Assembly (NCBI RefSeq): GCF_001428505.1
Contig: NZ_LMHU01000011.1
Coordinates: 1-64,000, forward strand
Direction of reading: 5' to 3'
DNA length: 64,000 bases
DNA from: Terrabacter sp. Root181
Lineage (GTDB): Bacteria > Actinomycetota > Actinomycetes > Actinomycetales > Dermatophilaceae
In this document: positions 57,343 to 64,000 of the stretch, piece by piece
Layout of the letters: each line of letters begins with the position of its first letter
Numbering within the stretch: position 1 is the first letter of the stretch
Program-made: the position numbers and the translations under genes
The notes under the pieces: model-generated
What the model was told of the DNA's origin: nothing
Seen by the model: only the letters and a program-made list of their open reading frames with translations
Databases searched by the model: none

Positions 57343-58706
57343 GCGACAAGAAGTTCGAGAAGGCCGTCCTCACAGAGGTCGAGCAGAAGCCGTCCAACCC
57401 GCCTCGAGAGATCAAGAGAATCGAGGTCCAGATCAATCCGGCGACCCTGCGTCTGCAGACCACGGCCAGCGTCGACAGCGGCAAGGACACCGGTCGACAG
57501 CGCACGCAATACCAGGGCACGACGTCGACGCTGTCATTCGACCTGACCTTCGACACCTCCGACGAGGGCACCACAGACGTGCCGATCGACGTCCGCAAGC
57601 GGACCGCTGAGATCGAACGGTTCGTGTGGCCCGTCACAAAGAAGGCGGCGCCGCCTCGGGTCCAGTTCACCTACGGGACGCTCCATGTCGTCGGCGTCAT
57701 GACCAGCGTCAACATCGACTTCGACCTGTTCAGCTTCAGTGGCGTCCCGCTGCGCGCGAAGTGCGCGGTGCAGATCAAGGAGCAGAAGGCCGAGTTCGAC
57801 CTGACGCAGGACGGCGCCGGCGCCAACACCGGCGCGGGCGCCTCGGACGTCCTGCGACCCGGGGCCGCGGGCGGCCAGCCGTCGGGCGCAGACGGGACAC
57901 CCCGCCGCCCCACCGACCGCACGGGAGCGGCCGTCGCAGGAGAGAGCGCGCCGTCGTTCGCCAACCGGATGGGTCTTGACCCCAAGGCGTGGAAAGGCCT
58001 CCAGGGCATCGACGACCCGATGAACCTGACCGCCGGTGAGCAGATCGACTACGCGTCGGACCTGTCCCTCGACGTGGGGCTTGGCGTTCAGGTCGGCCCG
58101 GGGGCGGTCTCGTCGGCGCCCCCGGCGGCCGGGCCCACCGCGTCCGAACTTCCTGCGAGCCCCGTCCCCACATCCCTACCTCTGAGCGGACCCGACCTGA
58201 CGGCGGCCGGCGGCCTAACGAACGCACTCGGTCGCCTCGCGGCCAGCGCGGCGGCTGGCGCTGCGGCGGCCGCCGTTGCCTCGTTCACCGGAGCGGCCGC
58301 GCGGTCGGGGTCTGGCACAGCGACGACACCTGACGCCCCGAGCACGCCGTTTGCCTCGGCCCAGCCGGGCACCGACCGTCCCGACCCGCGCGCCGTGACG
58401 TACGGGTATGGCGCGCCACTGCGACCGCGGCGGGCCGTGGTCGGGCCCGCTGCGGTCGGTCTGGTCCACCAGCGGCAGCGCCGGCTCGCGGCAGGAGGGG
58501 AGCTACCGCCCGAGTCACACGACTCCACGGTTCCCAGCTGGCAGGCGCTCTCGGCCCATGAGATGGCACTGGCGCCGGGGCCCGACGGCGGCGGGTGCGG
58601 GTGCGGCTCCGGCGGGTGTGACGGCGGGTGCGGCTCTGGCAGCGGGGGATGCTCGCACGGCTCGACAACGGTCGTGCGCGGGTCATGCGCAGGAGGTTGT
58701 CCATGA
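57339..58706 (+). CDS. eCIS tube-initiation protein (Afp7/Pvc7-like) with Gly-Cys tail
   Basis: 455 residues. The N-terminal about 150 residues are the CIS tube-associated protein domain (KRIEVQINPATLRLQTTASV; STLSFDLTFDTSDEGTTDVP; FWPVTKKA-type core). A LysM-like stretch follows (SFANRMGLDPKAWKGLQGID). The middle is Ala/Pro/Ser-rich. The last about 45 residues are a striking Gly/Cys stretch (GGGCGCGSGGCDGGCGSGSG, then GCSHGS and SCAGGC), a potential metal-binding or disulfide-bonding tail. Its start overlaps the second tube stop by ATGA. Confidence 0.75.
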   Translation: MSDKKFEKAVLTEVEQKPSNPPREIKRIEVQINPATLRLQTTASVDSGKDTGRQRTQYQGTTSTLSFDLTFDTSDEGTTDVPIDVRKRTAEIERFVWPVTKKAAPPRVQFTYGTLHVVGVMTSVNIDFDLFSFSGVPLRAKCAVQIKEQKAEFDLTQDGAGANTGAGASDVLRPGAAGGQPSGADGTPRRPTDRTGAAVAGESAPSFANRMGLDPKAWKGLQGIDDPMNLTAGEQIDYASDLSLDVGLGVQVGPGAVSSAPPAAGPTASELPASPVPTSLPLSGPDLTAAGGLTNALGRLAASAAAGAAAAAVASFTGAAARSGSGTATTPDAPSTPFASAQPGTDRPDPRAVTYGYGAPLRPRRAVVGPAAVGLVHQRQRRLAAGGELPPESHDSTVPSWQALSAHEMALAPGPDGGGCGCGSGGCDGGCGSGSGGCSHGSTTVVRGSCAGGCP

Positions 58707-58891
58707 GCCTGCACATCGGCGACATCACCTCCGAAGTCAGGGTCGAAGGGCCGGTGCCGACTGGAGGGCCTCCGGCCGGCGGAGCCCAGCAGCCCGCGCA
58801 GCCGTGGGATTTCATCGAGCGGCATCGACTGCTGGACGAAGAGGTGTCCGACCTGCGTCGGCGCACGGACTCGGAGGGATTCGATGGCTGA
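58703..58891 (+). CDS. small eCIS protein
   Basis: 62 residues from ATG 58703 (overlap with previous stop). Contains a beta-strand start SLHIGDITSEVRVEG, a Gly/Pro spacer and a helix-forming end WDFIERHRLLDEEVSDLRRR. Small proteins of this type (DUF5908-like) occur between tube and spike genes in eCIS clusters. Function unknown. Confidence 0.55.
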   Translation: MSLHIGDITSEVRVEGPVPTGGPPAGGAQQPAQPWDFIERHRLLDEEVSDLRRRTDSEGFDG

Positions 58892-59969
58892 GACTCCGGC
58901 ATACGCATCCGCCAGTCCCGTGCTCAGCGTCGACGGCAGCCGCGAGCCTGACCTCGCCCGGGACCTCGTCCGCCTCGAGGTCGCCGAGACGACGGAAGGG
59001 CTTCGCACCCTCGTCGCCCACGTGCTCGGAAATGCCCCTCGGGTTCAGTCCTCCAAAGACGTCGTCGAGTACCTGGACGGCAGGACGCTCGACTTCGGCA
59101 AACGGCTACAGGTGTCCATCGGACCACCGGGCACCGAGAAGATCGTGTTCAAGGGCGTCATCTCCGCGATCGGTGCCGACTTCGCCGACGGGGATGCTCC
59201 GACGATCGTCATCCACGCAGAGGACGATCTCATGCGACTCCGGTTGACCCAGCGTTCGGCGACATACCTCAAGGTCACGGATGCCGACGTCCTGCGCACG
59301 ATCGCGTCGAAGCATGGCCTCACCGCCAAACCAGACGTCGACGGGCCGACCTACGACGTTGTGCAGCAGTTCAACCAGAGCGACCTGGCCTTCCTTCGCG
59401 AACGTGCGAGAAGGATCCGCGCCGAGCTGTGGGCGGACGACGGCGCGCTTCGCCTGACAACGCGCGACCGACGGCCGAGCACGACGGCGACCCTGACGCG
59501 GGGTGGGGACCTCATCTCGCTCACCGCTCGCGCCGACCTCGCCGAGCAGTGCACGTCCGTTCGCGCTGCGGGGTACGACGCATTGTCACGCAAGTCCATC
59601 GACGCGGAGGCTCCCGCCTCGACGGTGAATGCCGAGACGACCGGCGGCCGGACCGGGCCGCAGACTCTCGAACGCGCCCTCGGTGAGCTGCCCGGGCGAC
59701 TCATCCGTGACGTCCCCGTCGCCGAAACGGAAGCGCGCGCGTACTCACGTGCGGAGATGCTCGGCCGCTCGCGGCGTTTCGTCCGTGTCCGCGGGGTCAC
59801 CAGTGGCACGCCTCAGCTGCTGGTCGGCACCCAGGTCACCCTGTCGCGCTGCGGCCGGCCCTTCGACGGCCCCGGCTACTACGTCACCGCCTTTCGGCAC
59901 ACGTACGACCTACGGAACGGGATGCGCACGCATTTCGACGCCGAGCGACCGACTGTCAACGCGAGCTGA
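58884..59969 (+). CDS. spike-base protein (gpD/VgrG-like, Pvc8-type)
   Basis: 361 residues. Pattern of phage late-control gene D/VgrG N-terminal domains: PVLSVDGSREPDLARDLVRL, KRLQVSIGPPGTEKIVFKGV, VTDADVLRTIASKHGLTA, then NQSDLAFLRERARRIRAELW. The gp27-like barrel forms the platform holding the spike. It overlaps the small upstream gene by 8 bases. Confidence 0.85.
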   Translation: MAETPAYASASPVLSVDGSREPDLARDLVRLEVAETTEGLRTLVAHVLGNAPRVQSSKDVVEYLDGRTLDFGKRLQVSIGPPGTEKIVFKGVISAIGADFADGDAPTIVIHAEDDLMRLRLTQRSATYLKVTDADVLRTIASKHGLTAKPDVDGPTYDVVQQFNQSDLAFLRERARRIRAELWADDGALRLTTRDRRPSTTATLTRGGDLISLTARADLAEQCTSVRAAGYDALSRKSIDAEAPASTVNAETTGGRTGPQTLERALGELPGRLIRDVPVAETEARAYSRAEMLGRSRRFVRVRGVTSGTPQLLVGTQVTLSRCGRPFDGPGYYVTAFRHTYDLRNGMRTHFDAERPTVNAS

Positions 59970-59987
59970 GCGGAAGGGGACCCCGCA

Positions 59988-60656
59988 ATGACCGAGAACA
60001 GGCACCCGCCGAACTGGACCGGCTCCAGCTTCTTCGGGCTCTACCCCGCGATCGTCACCGACATCGTCGACCGGGATCGGCTGAGCCGGGTCGAGGTCAG
60101 CTTCCCGTGGCTGGGGGACGGGGGTTCGGATGTCCGCGCCTGGGCGACACTGCTGACCCCGTACGCCGACGACGACCAGGGCTTCGTGGCCCTGCCCGAG
60201 GTCGGCACCCAGGTCGTGGTGGGGTTCGAGGCGGGCGACCTGCATCGCCCGTACGTGGTCGGCTCGTGCTGGAACGGCAAGGAGATGATGCCCGTCACTC
60301 CGACCCGCCCGAACGACAAGCGACTCATCAAGACCAGGTCCGGCAGCCTCCTGGAGTTCGACGACACCTCCGGAGCGACGAAGGTCACGCTGTCGACGTC
60401 CAAGGGTCACAAGGTCGTTCTCGACGAGGGGTCCCTGCAGCTGCAGATCACCCACCAGAACGGATCGAGCATCACGTTCACGGCATCGGGGCAGATCCAG
60501 ATCCAGGCCAACGCCACCGTGGACGTCACGGCGTCCGTGCTGAACGTGCACGCGCCCGTCGCGAACTTCGACGGAATCATCAACTGCACCAACGTGGTGG
60601 CCTCGGTCGGCATCTCATCGCCGCTGTACACCCCCGGCGTCGGGAACGTCTGGTGA
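59988..60656 (+). CDS. baseplate spike protein (gpV/VgrG gp5-like)
   Basis: 222 residues from ATG 59988. The OB-fold region has FFGLYPAIVTDIVDRDRLSR, VEVSFPWLGDGGSDVRAWAT and EVGTQVVVGFEAGDLHRPYV. A beta-helical C-terminal spike follows: SGSLLEFDDTSGATKVTLST and IQIQANATVDVTASVLNVH. The pattern is typical of spike proteins that puncture target membranes. Its stop overlaps the next start (GTGA). Confidence 0.88.
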   Translation: MTENRHPPNWTGSSFFGLYPAIVTDIVDRDRLSRVEVSFPWLGDGGSDVRAWATLLTPYADDDQGFVALPEVGTQVVVGFEAGDLHRPYVVGSCWNGKEMMPVTPTRPNDKRLIKTRSGSLLEFDDTSGATKVTLSTSKGHKVVLDEGSLQLQITHQNGSSITFTASGQIQIQANATVDVTASVLNVHAPVANFDGIINCTNVVASVGISSPLYTPGVGNVW

Positions 60657-62335
60657 CCGCCGTGCAGACGCAGGTCGGTCACCAATGGCGCGTCGTCGCC
60701 CCTTGGTGGCACTGGCCGCAGCGCGCCTCCTCCGATCCGGGCGACCTCGGCGACCCGGACGACCGGCGCGCTGTCCGGGCGTCCCGGCCGGTCCTGCAGA
60801 AGTATGCGACGTCGGACCCCGTGACCGACTTCCTTGGCCAGCCGCAACACCGGCTGGAGTTCGACTGTGAGACGGACGAGGTCTGGGACGTCTCGCCCAA
60901 CGGCTTCGGCAAGGTGCCTTCCCGGACTCGGACCCACCGCCGCAAGCTCTTCCTCACGTCGCACCACCGTCACTACCTCGTCGTGTGCTCGATCCATTGC
61001 GACACAGCCGGTTTCCCACACGCGCGCCGCGACGACGTATGCGAGGCAGGTTTCGTCGTTCGGCGACGCCGCGTCGATCTGCCGGGCGGTCCGCGCGGCG
61101 AGGCCGCCGGCGCGTTCCGGCGACACGCGGTGGCCCGGAGCAGGCGCCTCGATCTTGAGTTCCGCCTTCGGCTCGCCACGCCGCACAAGCTCCGGATGGC
61201 AGCGCTGCGTCGGCGCCTCGAGGTGGCCCGCGAAAGCGAGCGCGACGCCGCCGACCGACTTCGCGTCTGGCTGGAGGAGCTGGGCAACGTCCGATTCCTC
61301 GAAGGATGGGTCCCGGCCGGGGTCGACCCGGCGGGAGATCGCCAGCCGGTGCCGCCGTGCACCAACCCCACCAGCTTGGAGCCGGTGCGCGGCTTCGGCT
61401 CGTGGCAGCAGGTCGAGGAGTTGCCGGCCGCACTTGGCGAGTCGTGGTTCCCGCTCTCGCCCTTGGTCCCGGACCCGACCAAGCCTGAGCACGACGCGAC
61501 CGGTGAGTCGATCTATTTCGGCGTGGTGCCCACCGGGTCGTCCGACCTCGACGACCAGCAGGCGCCCCGGTTCGGCCCGACCGACGACTACGAGATACGG
61601 TGTTTCGTCCGGCGACATCGAGCAGAGTGTCCTCGCGATGGAGGCCACTGCGGGTGCCCGCTCACCTGGTCGGAGGCGACAGAGGCGTACCGCCTGGCAG
61701 ACCCGATGGACCTCGAAGGAACGGCCAACCGTGCCTCCACGGTCGTCATGCCAGACCTCGCCCAGCTGCACGCCGACACGATGCGCCTGAGCCCTGGCGG
61801 CACGGGCGGCGTACGCTTCCAGACTCCACCGGGCTCGACGTTGAGCTTCACCTCGCAGGACACCAAGGCGACGCAGACCCCGGCCCTGCCGGACGCTCAG
61901 ACCTGCTCGTTCGCGATCCCCCTCATCACCATCGTCGCGTACTTCCTGCTCAAGCTGTTCCTGCCCATCGTCGTCTTCGTCTTCCAGCTCTGGTTCCTGC
62001 TCGCCCTTCGCTTCTGCATTCCGTCCAGCATCAAGATCGACACCGGGCTCGCCGGAAAGTTGGACCAACTGGGCGGCGGCCTCGACATCGACGCCGATGT
62101 CGTGGTCGCGAACCAGGCCGATTTCGACAAGCTCCTGAAGGACCTGCTCGACGGCCTCGAGCCCGGTGGACCGGGGACCAAACTGGGCAGCCGCATCGTT
62201 GCCGAGCACGCCAACGGTGACATGGACCATGGGTCCTTCGGCTCACTCGTGGGCGCGGTCGCGGCACGAAAGGTCACGGGGCCGAAACTCGTGTTCGCCG
62301 GGCGCGTCGAGCGATCGGAGGTGGTCCGACCATGA
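60653..62335 (+). CDS. uncharacterised eCIS-cluster protein with hydrophobic segment
   Basis: 560 residues from GTG 60653. The first about 300 residues are Arg-rich and soluble (KFLTSHHRHYLVVCSIHC-like strands; LRRRLEVARESERDAADRLR). A segment at about 420-455 is strongly hydrophobic (FAIPLITIVAYFLLKLFLPI, then VVFVFQLWFLLALRFC). The C-terminus is soluble. No family recognised. Position between spike and gp25 genes argues for a baseplate-associated or effector-loading function. Confidence 0.6.
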   Translation: MTAVQTQVGHQWRVVAPWWHWPQRASSDPGDLGDPDDRRAVRASRPVLQKYATSDPVTDFLGQPQHRLEFDCETDEVWDVSPNGFGKVPSRTRTHRRKLFLTSHHRHYLVVCSIHCDTAGFPHARRDDVCEAGFVVRRRRVDLPGGPRGEAAGAFRRHAVARSRRLDLEFRLRLATPHKLRMAALRRRLEVARESERDAADRLRVWLEELGNVRFLEGWVPAGVDPAGDRQPVPPCTNPTSLEPVRGFGSWQQVEELPAALGESWFPLSPLVPDPTKPEHDATGESIYFGVVPTGSSDLDDQQAPRFGPTDDYEIRCFVRRHRAECPRDGGHCGCPLTWSEATEAYRLADPMDLEGTANRASTVVMPDLAQLHADTMRLSPGGTGGVRFQTPPGSTLSFTSQDTKATQTPALPDAQTCSFAIPLITIVAYFLLKLFLPIVVFVFQLWFLLALRFCIPSSIKIDTGLAGKLDQLGGGLDIDADVVVANQADFDKLLKDLLDGLEPGGPGTKLGSRIVAEHANGDMDHGSFGSLVGAVAARKVTGPKLVFAGRVERSEVVRP

Positions 62336-62760
62336 GCATCCCGCCCGCTCCCTCGCCGGCCGTGCGAGATGACGTCCTCGGCGTGGGATGGCGGTTCCCG
62401 CCAACTCCGTCGGGTGCCGGTCGTTTCGAGCTGCGCAACGGAGCGGCCCTGGTCCGACAGTCCATCCTGGTCATCGTCGGCACCGAGCGCGGCGAGCGAC
62501 TGATGCGACCGAGCTTCGGCTGCGGCCTGCGGCGCTTCCTGATGGAGGCCAACACCCCGGCCACGCGGGCTGCGATCGCGCGTGACATTCGGTCGGCGAT
62601 CACCCTGTGGGAGCCTCGCGTCCGGCTCGAGTCGGTCGACGTGTCGCCGACCGGCGACCCGAGCGCCGTGCTGGTCGACATCATCTACACCCAGATCCGG
62701 GACGAGAGCGTCGGGGCAGTACAGCTCACCGTCCCCGTCGCGGGTATGCCGGGAGGCTGA
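62332..62760 (+). CDS. gp25-like baseplate wedge protein
   Basis: 142 residues. Pattern GRFELRNGAALVRQSILVIV, GTERGERLMRPSFGCGLRRF and WEPRVRLESVDVSPTGDPS is the gp25/GPW family, the baseplate component that seeds sheath assembly in contractile systems. It starts inside the previous stop (ATGA); the next gene starts after a one-base gap. Confidence 0.88.
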   Translation: MSIPPAPSPAVRDDVLGVGWRFPPTPSGAGRFELRNGAALVRQSILVIVGTERGERLMRPSFGCGLRRFLMEANTPATRAAIARDIRSAITLWEPRVRLESVDVSPTGDPSAVLVDIIYTQIRDESVGAVQLTVPVAGMPGG

Positions 62761-62761
62761 G

Positions 62762-64000
62762 ATGACACTGCCCGCACCGATCCTCGACGACAGGTCCTAC
62801 GACGAGCTGCGCGAAGAGCTCGTCTCGCGGATCTCCGTGTACCTTCCGGAGTGGACCGACATCGGGCCGAGCGATCCCGGCATCACCTTGCTCGAGCTCG
62901 TCGCCGGACTCGGCGAGAGTATGCTCTACCGGTTCAACCAGATCCCGGACCAGACCCGGCTCTGGCTGCTGCGCCTGCTGCAGCTCCTGCCCTACCCGGC
63001 AAGGCCGGCCACGGGCCTGGTCCAGTTCGAGCTTGCGGGACAGGGCGCCTCCGCCGACGTCATCGAGGGCTCGGCGGCGCAGGCGCGAGACGTCTCCTTC
63101 AGGGTCGAGAACGATGTCACGGTGCTACCCCTGACCGCGACAGCCGTCGTGAAGGCCACAGCCGATCCTCCGACTGACGAGATGCTCCAGGACGAGTACC
63201 AGCGGGTGCTCGACGCCGCGGGCCTGACCGCGGACGAGGCACAGCCGTACGAAGAGGCGGTGCTCGACCACGACCCGGGCTCCCCCGGGTTCACGGCGTT
63301 GGATGTCGAGTCGGCCGTCGACCGGTTCCTCTGGATCGCCGTGCACGCCTACCCCGACCCTGAGACCTTCGAGGTGCATCGGACCGCGCTGTTCGGCAGC
63401 ACGGGGGTGCTCAGCCGCGCACCGCTGCTGCTGGGCCTGGCCGGGGAGACCGAGTTCCCCACGATCGACGAGATCGATCCCTGTGCCGGTCCAACCCTCG
63501 CGCCCGAGGCGCAGCGCCTCCGAGACGTGCAGTCGCGTTGGTGCGAGCAGCGCTGCGACGACGGCGTCGCACCGGGCCCGGAGACCGACGGAGTCCGCCC
63601 CACGGGCGTGGCCTCCACCCTGGTGTGGCAGGCGTCCGTGCGTCGGGACGACGACCCGACGGTGCCGGAGTACGTGCCGCTGACAGTGGTCCGCGACACG
63701 ACGAGCTCGCTGCGACACGACGGTGTAGTCGCGCTCCGTCTCCCGGCCTCGAGGCTCAAGGACATCGGCGTCCCGGACCTCGCCGATCCCGACCTGGCCG
63801 GAGTGCAGGACCGACCGCCTTCGCTCGCCGACGGCAAGCCGGTGCTGTTCTGGATCCGCGTCTTCTCCCGCGACGGCACCGCGCCGCTCCGTCGGCTCCG
63901 CTGGGTGGGCCTCAACGCCGCGGACGTCGTGCAGGTCACCGATGCCTCCCCCGAGCAGGTGGCCGTCGGGACGGGTTTCAGCCATCAGGAGTACCAGCTG
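62762..64000 (+). CDS. baseplate J-like protein (partial, runs off window)
   Basis: 413 residues readable from ATG 62762, with no stop before the window end. The N-terminus DRSYDELREELVSRISVYLP and WTDIGPSDPGITLLELVAGL is the gpJ/gp6 wedge pattern. Later segments include GLVQFELAGQGASADVIEGS. Baseplate J proteins form the wedges around the spike. The remaining eCIS genes (ATPase, effector, tail fibre) would be expected beyond 64000. Confidence 0.85.
   Translation, partial: MTLPAPILDDRSYDELREELVSRISVYLPEWTDIGPSDPGITLLELVAGLGESMLYRFNQIPDQTRLWLLRLLQLLPYPARPATGLVQFELAGQGASADVIEGSAAQARDVSFRVENDVTVLPLTATAVVKATADPPTDEMLQDEYQRVLDAAGLTADEAQPYEEAVLDHDPGSPGFTALDVESAVDRFLWIAVHAYPDPETFEVHRTALFGSTGVLSRAPLLLGLAGETEFPTIDEIDPCAGPTLAPEAQRLRDVQSRWCEQRCDDGVAPGPETDGVRPTGVASTLVWQASVRRDDDPTVPEYVPLTVVRDTTSSLRHDGVVALRLPASRLKDIGVPDLADPDLAGVQDRPPSLADGKPVLFWIRVFSRDGTAPLRRLRWVGLNAADVVQVTDASPEQVAVGTGFSHQEYQL

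Noticed and set aside
60407-62230. 607-codon minus-strand frame antisense to eCIS genes
   Set aside because: It overlaps spike and hydrophobic-segment genes that have family-level or operon support; the translation shows no domain.

Overview
The window is high-GC DNA (many stretches above 70% G+C, GTG/ATGA-coupled operons, G/C-ending codons). Its conjugation, primase and injection-system genes belong to families typical of Actinomycetota. I cannot name the genus. No rRNA or tRNA gene and no integrase was recognised, so neither element ends nor att sites can be fixed. The window is accessory DNA almost throughout: mobile-element modules, defence-like genes and decayed insertion sequences, followed by a large phage-tail-like gene cluster.

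Layout. (1) 1-8106: a defence-like patch with a truncated LuxR-type regulator, a SLATT-type membrane protein, IS110 and IS30 relics, a SIR2/NB-ARC/TPR protein (1743-4883) and an FRG-domain protein (6013-8106). (2) 8439-34638: an integrative-conjugative-element-like module. It has a primase, a VirD4-type coupling protein, VirB4, SCO6880-like, VirB6-like, VirB8-like and pilin-like proteins, an NlpC/P60 hydrolase and a MobF relaxase/helicase, plus small accessory genes. Inside it, on the opposite strand, sit an ATP-dependent DNA ligase and a four-gene operon of visibly lower GC (16579-19987): RuBisCO-like protein, histidine phosphatase, membrane protein with a PLD-like cytoplasmic part, and RpiB-type isomerase. 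(3) 35095-46162: a scrap-yard of SpvB/RHS and PKD-protein fragments and IS110, IS3, IS1634-like and IS481 copies. It surrounds an intact conflict-system cluster (36460-43910): caspase-like peptidase, inactive STAND-like protein, MoxR AAA ATPase, vWA protein and a large protein with a cysteine-less caspase-like domain and an EF-hand. A zinc-ribbon/three-TM gene pair is divergent from it. (4) 46682-64000: an extracellular contractile injection system (eCIS) cluster with two SARP-type regulators, two sheaths, two tubes, cap protein, tube-initiator/LysM-like protein, spike base, spike, gp25 and baseplate-J proteins. It runs off the window end.

How the parts work together. The conjugation genes would mobilise region 2, so the ligase and the RuBisCO-like operon read as cargo. 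The caspase cluster matches, from memory of the family literature, the predicted vWA-MoxR-associated (VMAP-type) conflict systems: MoxR and vWA proteins plus an inactive STAND couple sensing to a peptidase effector. The eCIS genes are translationally coupled in one direction behind the SARP gene at 49866.

The best candidate for an undescribed system is the 16579-19987 operon. RuBisCO-like protein, phosphatase and sugar-phosphate isomerase are metabolic families, but here they are coupled to a membrane protein with a PLD-like fold signature and carried as low-GC cargo inside a conjugative element.
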